A stretch of 64,000 nt of DNA from Enterobacter cancerogenus (lineage in GTDB: Bacteria > Pseudomonadota > Gammaproteobacteria > Enterobacterales > Enterobacteriaceae): contig JRUP01000004.1 in the NCBI GenBank assembly GCA_000773965.1, forward strand, positions 1 to 64,000. The letters are read 5' to 3'. Shown in pieces: positions 58,503 to 64,000 of this stretch (position 1 is its first letter; the number at the start of each line of letters is the position of its first letter). Below the pieces are notes generated by a model, which saw nothing but the letters and a program-made list of their open reading frames with translations, was not told the origin of the DNA and made no database searches. The position numbers and the translations under genes were made by a program.

Positions 58503-58728
58503 CTTCTTCTCCCACTTCTGATTTGCCTTACCTACCGCGCTGAAAGCAACTTAATCGCTGTCACATAATTGCCTACACCACCCTTTATTTTTCATAAGCG
58601 ATTTTTAAGAAAAAACGCAGATTTAGGCGCTTTAGGTGGATTTCGCTAACGGAATGATTATTTTTCGAACTGAATCATCAGGCGCAACCGTTAAAAAAGC
58701 TCAGAAAAGATTATCAGCTTTAAACTAA

Positions 58729-58742
58729 TAAGAGGATTCTTA
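58729..58742. promoter_or_regulatory. RcsB (RcsAB) box upstream of rprA
   Basis: TAAGAGGATTCTTA is a 14-base palindrome-like match to the RcsAB box (TAAGAATATTCCTA). It sits just upstream of the -35 region of the predicted rprA promoter (-10 TAACAT at 58766-58771), the position known for RcsB activation of rprA. Confidence 0.88.
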
Positions 58743-58777
58743 AAGACGCCAGCAAGCCTGATGAATAACATGAATCC

Positions 58778-58884
58778 TATGTTTGAGATCAAACCACTGA
58801 TTTTTAAACAACCTTTTTCCCCTGAGTAAAGTGAAGAATTGCTGTGTGTAGTCTTTGCCCATCCCCTGTGATGGGCTTTTTTTT
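58778..58884 (+). ncRNA. rprA: Small regulatory RNA RprA
   Basis: The 3' half (CCCCTGAGT, GAATTGCTGTGTGTAGTCTT and the GCCCATC...GATGGGC terminator with eight T) is nearly identical to E. coli RprA, including the part that pairs with rpoS and other mRNAs. The 5' half differs: the first hairpin is GTTTGA-GA-TCAAAC at 58781-58794. The 5' end is inferred from the -10 at 58766-58771 and gives 107 bases, like the 106-base E. coli RNA. RprA is activated by the Rcs phosphorelay and stimulates RpoS translation via Hfq. Confidence 0.9.
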
Positions 58885-58905
58885 GCAATTTTTATAGATA
58901 AAGAT

Positions 58906-58926
58906 AAGGCCAGCAGCGCTGGCCTT
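58906..58926 (-). terminator. Terminator of ppsA
   Basis: AAGGCCAGC and GCTGGCCTT form a 9-bp stem with a 3-base loop, followed on the minus strand by a T-rich tail (ATCTTTATC). Confidence 0.75.
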
Positions 58927-58984
58927 AATGATTTCATCAAGGACGCTTCAGATTTACCCCGAACGCGCCCTAATTGATGTCTGA

Positions 58985-61372
58985 TTACTGCTTAGCAGCA
59001 TCCAATTCCGCCAGATTTAACCAGGTTTGCACCACGGTATCTGGGTTCAATGACAGGCTATCAATACCCTGCTCCATCAACCACGCAGCGAAGTCTTCAT
59101 GATCTGAAGGACCCTGGCCACAAATTCCAACATATTTGCCTTGTTTCTTGGCGGCCTGAATCGACATCGACAGCAGCGCCTTCACCGCTTCGTTGCGCTC
59201 ATCAAACAGTGCAGACACCACGCCAGAATCGCGGTCCAGACCCAGCGCCAGCTGTGTCATGTCGTTCGAGCCGATAGAGAAGCCGTCGAAATACTGCAGG
59301 AACTGTTCAGCCAGCAAGGCATTTGACGGGATCTCGCACATCATGATCACCTTCAAGCCGTTCTCACCGCGTTTCAGACCCTGCTTACCGAGTTCTTCCA
59401 CCACCGCCGCCGCTTGATCAACGGTACGCACAAACGGAATCATAATCTCGACGTTAGTCAGACCCATTTCGTTACGTACTCGTTTCACCGCTTCGCACTC
59501 CAGCGCGAAGCAGTCGCGGAAGCTGTCCGCGACGTAGCGGCCCGCACCACGGAAGCCTAGCATTGGGTTCTCTTCTTCTGGCTCGTAACGCTCGCCGCCC
59601 ACCAGGTTGGCGTATTCGTTCGATTTAAAATCAGAGAGACGCACAATCACGCGCTTCGGCGCAAAGGCCGCACCCAGGGTCGCGATCCCTTCGGTCAGAC
59701 GCGCGATGTAAAACTCAACCGGATCATCGAAGCCCTTCATCATTTGACGAATCTGCTGCTGCAATTCTGGCGTCTGCTGGTCAAACTCCAGCAGCGCTTT
59801 CGGGTGTACACCGATCATACGGTTGATGATGAACTCCAGACGCGCCAGACCAACACCTTCATTTGGCAGACAGGCGAAGTCAAAGGCGCGATCCGGGTTA
59901 CCGACGTTCATCATGATTTTCAGAGGCAGATCCGGCATGGTATCCACCTGTGAGCTGGTGACTTCAAAGTCCAGCAGGTCGTGGTAGACGTAGCCCGTAT
60001 CACCTTCGGCACAAGAAACCGTCACTTTGTGGCCATCTTTCAGATAATCGGTGGCATCGCCACAGCCAACGACGGCAGGAATGCCCAGCTCACGCGCGAT
60101 GATCGCCGCATGGCAGGTACGGCCGCCGCGATTGGTGACTATCGCGGAGGCTTTCTTCATGATCGGTTCCCAATCCGGGTCAGTCATGTCAGTGACCAGC
60201 ACATCACCCTTTTCGATGCGGTGCATTTCGCTGATGTCATGAATCACTTTCACTTCACCCGCGCCAATGCGATGGCCGATGGCACGGCCTTCCACCAGCA
60301 CCTTGCCTTTCCCTTGCAGATTATAGCGCTCCATCACCTGACCGTTAGAGCGCACGGTTTCCGGACGCGCCTGCACAATGAACAATTTGCCGGTGTGACC
60401 ATCTTTCGCCCACTCGATATCCATTGGGCGCTTGTAATGCTGCTCAATCAACACCGCCTGGCGCGCCAGATCCTGCACTTCGTCATCGGTCAGGCTAAAG
60501 CGGTCACGCTGCTCCTGATCGACATCTTCAATGCGCACCTGCTCACCGTGCTCCTGAGAATCGGCATACACCATGCGGATCTTTTTGGAACCCATGGTGC
60601 GACGCACGATGGCCGGGCGATTGGCTGCCAGCGTGGGTTTGTGCACGTAGAATTCATCCGGGTTCACCGCACCTTGCACCACCATCTCACCAAGACCGAA
60701 CGCCGAGGTGATAAAGACCACCTGGTCGAAACCAGATTCGGTATCAATGGTGAACATCACGCCAGAAGACGCGAGATCGGATCGCACCATGCGCTGAATA
60801 CCCGCTGACAGGGCAACGCCACGATGGTCGTAGCCCTGGTGCACGCGGTAAGAGATCGCACGATCGTTAAATAAGGAAGCGTACACGTGCTTCACGGCCA
60901 CCAGCACCGCATCAAAGCCCTGCACGTTAAGGAAAGTCTCCTGTTGCCCCGCAAACGAGGCATCGGGCATGTCCTCAGCGGTGGCGGATGATCGCACCGC
61001 AAAGGAAGCGTCGGCATCATCAGAGGAGAGTTGCTCATAGGCAGTACGAATCGCCTCTTCCAACTCAGGCAGGAATGGCGTGTCCACGACCCATTGACGA
61101 ATTTGTTTACCGGCCTTAGCCAGCTCTTCAACATCATCAATATCCGTTTTGTCCAGCAAATCATAAATGCGCTGGTTCAGTCCGCTTTGATCGAGAAACA
61201 GATTAAAGGCGTAAGATGTCGTGGCATAGCCGTTAGGCACGGAGACGCCCAGTGACGACAAGTTAGTAATCATTTCTCCCAGGGAAGCATTCTTGCCCCC
61301 CACCCGATCAACATCATGCATGCCAAGCTGGTTGTACCAGAGCACTAGCGACTGTTGGTCTTGATTGGACAT
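58985..61372 (-). CDS. ppsA: Phosphoenolpyruvate synthase
   Basis: PpsA makes phosphoenolpyruvate from pyruvate, using ATP and water, for gluconeogenesis. The 795-residue protein has the ATP-grasp nucleotide-binding half ([33 protein letters not shown]), the phospho-His swivel domain ([23 protein letters not shown], His near residue 424, with the PpsR-regulated Thr two places before it) and the PEP-binding barrel ([37 protein letters not shown]). It diverges from its regulator ppsR. It works against pykF. Confidence 0.98.
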   Translation of the reverse strand: MSNQDQQSLVLWYNQLGMHDVDRVGGKNASLGEMITNLSSLGVSVPNGYATTSYAFNLFLDQSGLNQRIYDLLDKTDIDDVEELAKAGKQIRQWVVDTPFLPELEEAIRTAYEQLSSDDADASFAVRSSATAEDMPDASFAGQQETFLNVQGFDAVLVAVKHVYASLFNDRAISYRVHQGYDHRGVALSAGIQRMVRSDLASSGVMFTIDTESGFDQVVFITSAFGLGEMVVQGAVNPDEFYVHKPTLAANRPAIVRRTMGSKKIRMVYADSQEHGEQVRIEDVDQEQRDRFSLTDDEVQDLARQAVLIEQHYKRPMDIEWAKDGHTGKLFIVQARPETVRSNGQVMERYNLQGKGKVLVEGRAIGHRIGAGEVKVIHDISEMHRIEKGDVLVTDMTDPDWEPIMKKASAIVTNRGGRTCHAAIIARELGIPAVVGCGDATDYLKDGHKVTVSCAEGDTGYVYHDLLDFEVTSSQVDTMPDLPLKIMMNVGNPDRAFDFACLPNEGVGLARLEFIINRMIGVHPKALLEFDQQTPELQQQIRQMMKGFDDPVEFYIARLTEGIATLGAAFAPKRVIVRLSDFKSNEYANLVGGERYEPEEENPMLGFRGAGRYVADSFRDCFALECEAVKRVRNEMGLTNVEIMIPFVRTVDQAAAVVEELGKQGLKRGENGLKVIMMCEIPSNALLAEQFLQYFDGFSIGSNDMTQLALGLDRDSGVVSALFDERNEAVKALLSMSIQAAKKQGKYVGICGQGPSDHEDFAAWLMEQGIDSLSLNPDTVVQTWLNLAELDAAKQ

Positions 61373-61464
61373 TGAGATTATCCTTCATTTAAATGATTGG
61401 AGCACATGGAACATTTTGCTATTCGCCAAAACAGCCTGGCACAATCAATAAATAAAGACTAAGT

Positions 61465-61478
61465 GTTGAATCGTTAAA
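61465..61478. promoter_or_regulatory. Candidate Cra site upstream of ppsA
   Basis: GTTGAATCGTTAAA departs from the Cra consensus RSTGAAWCSNTHHW only at the second base. It lies about 93 bases before the ppsA start. E. coli ppsA is activated by Cra from an upstream site. Confidence 0.55.
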
Positions 61479-61523
61479 GCAGAAAAAGAAACGCAAATTC
61501 GGACTAGTTCCCGCTGGCATCAA

Positions 61524-61535
61524 AGTTGCGCAACT
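61524..61535. repeat. Palindrome AGTTGCGCAACT
   Basis: This is a perfect 12-base palindrome in the ppsA-ppsR interval. It shares the GTTGCGCAAC core with the element at 61606 and with two more intergenic sites at 36410 and 36688. Possible regulator binding site; identity unknown. Confidence 0.6.
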
Positions 61536-61605
61536 GTCTTATTTAACGCCGACACATTGCCGCAACGATATTTTTCCCCTTTTCAGAGGGTTAGCCATTG
61601 CTTTT

Positions 61606-61617
61606 TGTTGCGCAACA
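61606..61617. repeat. Palindrome TGTTGCGCAACA
   Basis: This second perfect 12-base palindrome with core GTTGCGCAAC lies 82 bases from the first, both between ppsA and ppsR. Confidence 0.6.
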
Positions 61618-61823
61618 GATTCAGACTTTATTTTTACCTTGTGATAAAAATTGCGGGGAAATAGCCGTTTTCAAAACAGCATTTCATCTAATATTGTTCA
61701 TCACACAAATCAAATTCCAGCAGAAAGCACTAACGATATGGATATTTCATTTTATTTTTAATTAAAATGAAATATCGGCAATGACATTGTTACGCAAAAG
61801 TAAATGAGAGGGGGATTTCGCCT

Positions 61824-62651
61824 ATGAGCACTGAGCGCAGTGTGTTCTACATTTCAGACGGTACCGCCATTACCGCGGAGGTATTGGGGCATGCCGTGCT
61901 GTCGCAATTCCCCGTGAACATCAATAGCGTGACCCTGCCCTTTGTTGAGAATGTTCAGCGCGCTCAGGCGGTGAAGGCGCAGATTAACGCGCTGTATCAG
62001 CAAAGCGGCGTACGTCCGATTGTGTTCTTTTCCATCGTCACCCCGGATGTGCGCGAAATCATTCTGGAAAGCGAAGGATTTTGCCAGGACATCGTGCAGG
62101 CGTTAGTGGGCCCATTGCAAAGTGAACTGGGCGTTGCTTCAATGCCAGTGGCACACCGAACCCATGGTCTGACGGCGAGTAATCTCGGTAAATACGATGC
62201 GCGTATTGCCGCGATTGATTACACCCTGGCGCACGATGATGGTATCTCACTGCGTGGTCTGGAGGATGCACAGGTCATTTTGCTCGGCGTCTCTCGCTGT
62301 GGCAAAACACCCACCAGCCTCTATCTGGCCATGCAATTTGGTGTACGTGCGGCAAACTATCCCTTTATCGCCGATGATATGGATAACCTGAAATTGCCGC
62401 CGGCGTTGCGCGCCCATCAACATAAGCTGTTTGGCTTAACCATCGATCCTGAACGGCTGGCGGCGATTCGGCAGGAGCGTGCGGAGAATACCCGTTATGC
62501 CTCAATGCGCCAGTGCCGGCTGGAAGTGGGCGAAGTGGAAGCGCTGTTCCGTACGCATCAGATTCGTTATCTGAACAGTACCAACTATTCGGTCGAAGAG
62601 ATTGCCACAAAAATCCTCGACATTATGGGTCTGCGTCGCAGCATGTATTGA
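61824..62651 (+). CDS. ppsR: PEP synthase regulatory protein PpsR (kinase/pyrophosphorylase)
   Basis: PpsR switches PpsA off and on by ADP-dependent phosphorylation of a Thr beside the catalytic His and by phosphate-dependent removal. The 275-residue DUF299 protein starts [20 protein letters not shown] and has the P-loop-like [16 protein letters not shown] (near residue 153) and the C-terminal [24 protein letters not shown] precedes the ATG. It is divergent from ppsA. Confidence 0.96.
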   Translation: MSTERSVFYISDGTAITAEVLGHAVLSQFPVNINSVTLPFVENVQRAQAVKAQINALYQQSGVRPIVFFSIVTPDVREIILESEGFCQDIVQALVGPLQSELGVASMPVAHRTHGLTASNLGKYDARIAAIDYTLAHDDGISLRGLEDAQVILLGVSRCGKTPTSLYLAMQFGVRAANYPFIADDMDNLKLPPALRAHQHKLFGLTIDPERLAAIRQERAENTRYASMRQCRLEVGEVEALFRTHQIRYLNSTNYSVEEIATKILDIMGLRRSMY

Positions 62652-62658
62652 TCTGTAC

Positions 62659-62690
62659 GCCAGGCCGTAAAGCCTGGCTTCCGTCTTGTT
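62659..62690 (+). terminator. Hairpin after ppsR
   Basis: GCCAGGC and GCCTGGC form a 7-bp stem with a 6-base loop and an imperfect T-rich tail. Confidence 0.6.
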
Positions 62691-62799
62691 TCACTCACCT
62701 TTCTTTTTAGCGGGTTGAATTCGCGGCCTATTGGTTTATTGTGACCACCATCACTTCCCGGTATTTCACCGTTGCGAAGAACAGATTTTGAGAATCTCA

Positions 62800-63846
62800 A
62801 TGAACAAGACTGATGAACTGCGTACCGCGCGCATCGGCAGCCTGCTAACGCCCGCTGCGCTTGCGCAAGAACACCCTATTTCGCCAGAGGTGGCCGCTAC
62901 CGTCACCGCTGCACGCCAACGTATTGCACGCATTTTGACCGGTGAAGATCCACGCCTGCTGGTGATTATCGGCCCTTGCTCGCTTCATGACCCCAAAGCC
63001 GCGCTGGAATATGCCGAACGTCTGAACGTTTTACGCGAACGTTACCAGGATCGTCTGGAAATCGTGATGCGCGCTTACTTTGAAAAACCGCGCACGGTGG
63101 TGGGCTGGAAAGGATTAATCTCAGATCCGGATCTGGATGGCAGTTTCGACGTCAATCGCGGCATCGCCATTGCACGCAAACTGCTGCTGGATATCAACGC
63201 CACCGGTATGCCGACCGCCACCGAGTTCCTTGATATGGTGATCGGCCAGTTTATTGCCGACCTGATCAGCTGGGGCGCGATTGGTGCACGCACTACCGAA
63301 AGTCAGATCCACCGTGAAATGGCATCGGCGCTGTCGTGCCCGGTCGGATTCAAAAACGGTACAGACGGCAATGTGCAAATCGCGGTGGATGCCATTCGCG
63401 CGTCACGCGTCAGTCATATGTTCCTGTCTCCGGATAAACACGGCCAGATGACGATTTACCAGACCAGCGGCAATCCGCATGGTCATGTGATTCTGCGCGG
63501 TGGCCGTCAGCCTAACTATCACGCCGAAGATGTCGCGGCCGCAGCCGCCAATCTGCGTGATTTTAATTTGCCGGAACAACTGATCATCGACTTTAGCCAT
63601 GGCAACTGTCTGAAGCAGCATCGCCGCCAGCGCGACGTCGCGGATGATGTGGCAGCACAAATTCGTGCGGGATCACGTGCGGTAGCGGGTGTGATGATTG
63701 AGAGTTTCCTGCAGGAAGGTAATCAGAAAGTGGTGAGCGGCGAGCCGTTAAACTACGGTCAGTCTATTACCGATCCCTGCCTGAGCTGGGAAGATAGCGC
63801 CGAAGTACTGGAGAAACTGGCTGCCGCCGTCGACAGCCGTTTTTAA
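62800..63846 (+). CDS. aroH: DAHP synthase, AroH type
   Basis: This enzyme joins phosphoenolpyruvate and erythrose 4-phosphate in the first step of aromatic synthesis; AroH is the Trp-inhibited isozyme. The 348-residue class I enzyme shows VIIGPCSLHDPKAALEYAE, RAYFEKPRTVVGWKGLISDP, GARTTESQIHREMASALSCP and VGFKNGTDGN. Metal ligands lie in PCS, IDFSHGNC and SITDPC. A longer frame opens at 62731; the ATG at 62800 matches the E. coli start and length. It takes substrate supplied by ppsA next door. No TrpR operator is evident in the 148-base leader. Confidence 0.95.
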   Translation: MNKTDELRTARIGSLLTPAALAQEHPISPEVAATVTAARQRIARILTGEDPRLLVIIGPCSLHDPKAALEYAERLNVLRERYQDRLEIVMRAYFEKPRTVVGWKGLISDPDLDGSFDVNRGIAIARKLLLDINATGMPTATEFLDMVIGQFIADLISWGAIGARTTESQIHREMASALSCPVGFKNGTDGNVQIAVDAIRASRVSHMFLSPDKHGQMTIYQTSGNPHGHVILRGGRQPNYHAEDVAAAAANLRDFNLPEQLIIDFSHGNCLKQHRRQRDVADDVAAQIRAGSRAVAGVMIESFLQEGNQKVVSGEPLNYGQSITDPCLSWEDSAEVLEKLAAAVDSRF

Positions 63847-63851
63847 TCAGA

Positions 63852-64000
63852 CTAGCTGGAGCAACTCACTTCCAGCGTTTTGCCCCACTCTGGCGGCCGT
63901 TGGCGTAACTCTGCGCTGACGGCCGCATCATCAAATGGCTGCTGTAAGGCCAGATGGAGCCGCTCCAGCGCCGCCTTCTCACCCTGCTCGACTTCTTCAA
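63852..64000 (-). CDS. selO: SelO (YdiU) protein adenylyltransferase, C-terminal fragment
   Basis: The minus-strand frame is open from the window edge to TAG at 63852-63854, giving about 49 residues. It ends [15 protein letters not shown], closely matching the E. coli SelO C-terminus (WGKRLEVSCSS). SelO is a pseudokinase-fold enzyme that transfers AMP to protein side chains during oxidative stress. The start and catalytic domain lie outside the window. It converges on aroH with 5 bases between the stops. Confidence 0.85.
   Translation of the reverse strand, partial: EEVEQGEKAALERLHLALQQPFDDAAVSAELRQRPPEWGKTLEVSCSS

Noticed and set aside
58691..58940. Two minus-strand ORFs of 65-66 residues
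   Set aside because: They are antisense to rprA and its promoter; the RNA features explain the conservation.
59981..60808. A 275-residue plus-strand ORF
   Set aside because: It is antisense to ppsA, and its His-rich low-complexity composition is typical of a shadow frame.

Overview
This is a chromosomal segment of an enterobacterium, most likely a member of the Erwiniaceae close to Pantoea or Erwinia. From about 15 kb to the right end, gene order follows the Escherichia coli block dtpA, gstA, pdxY-tyrS-pdxH-mliC-anmK, slyB/slyA, ydhIJK, sodC, ydhF, ydhL, nemRA-gloA, rnt, grxD, mepH, ynhF, purR, punR/punC, cfa, ribC, mdtK, tRNA-Val, pykF, lpp, ldtE, sufABCDSE, ydiJ, ydiK, rprA, ppsA/ppsR, aroH, selO. 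Residue-level divergence, the absence of lhr, sodB and ydhP from their E. coli positions, and the type VI secretion genes on the left argue against E. coli itself. The assignment rests on recalled family sequences and synteny, not on a database search.

Bases 1 to about 12,150 (minus strand) are the end of a type VI secretion system (T6SS) cluster. Read in the direction of transcription, it holds a broken hcp remnant, a vgrG with a transthyretin-like C-terminal extension, a 751-residue putative cargo effector, an FGE/SUMF1-fold lipoprotein, an exported 447-residue protein of unknown family, a PAAR spike-tip protein, a two-span membrane protein and the start of tssM. The genes between vgrG and PAAR are visibly AT-rich. 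They look like an exchangeable effector/immunity cassette and are the best candidate in the window for undescribed biology.

Bases 12.2-15.2 kb are a transition zone with long spacers, an MDR-family reductase and a class I glutamine amidotransferase-like protein. Bases 15-36 kb carry peptide uptake, vitamin B6 metabolism with tyrosyl-tRNA synthetase, envelope lipoproteins, the SlyA regulator next to an efflux set, oxidative and electrophile defence (sodC, nemRA, gloA, grxD), lipid A modification (eptA), RNase T and a cell-wall hydrolase. Bases 36-46 kb hold purine regulation (purR, punR, punC), cfa, ribC, mdtK, three tRNA-Val genes and pykF.

Bases 46-64 kb hold lpp with its L,D-transpeptidase ldtE, the whole suf iron-sulfur operon, a Fur-box-preceded gene of unknown function, ydiJ, ydiK, the stress sRNA RprA with its RcsB box, the ppsA/ppsR pair, aroH and the end of selO. 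Several operators can be read directly: SlyA, NemR (two), PurR (two), Cra (pykF, and a weaker one at ppsA), Fur and RcsB. They link the genes to envelope stress, electrophile stress, purine, carbon-flux and iron signals.
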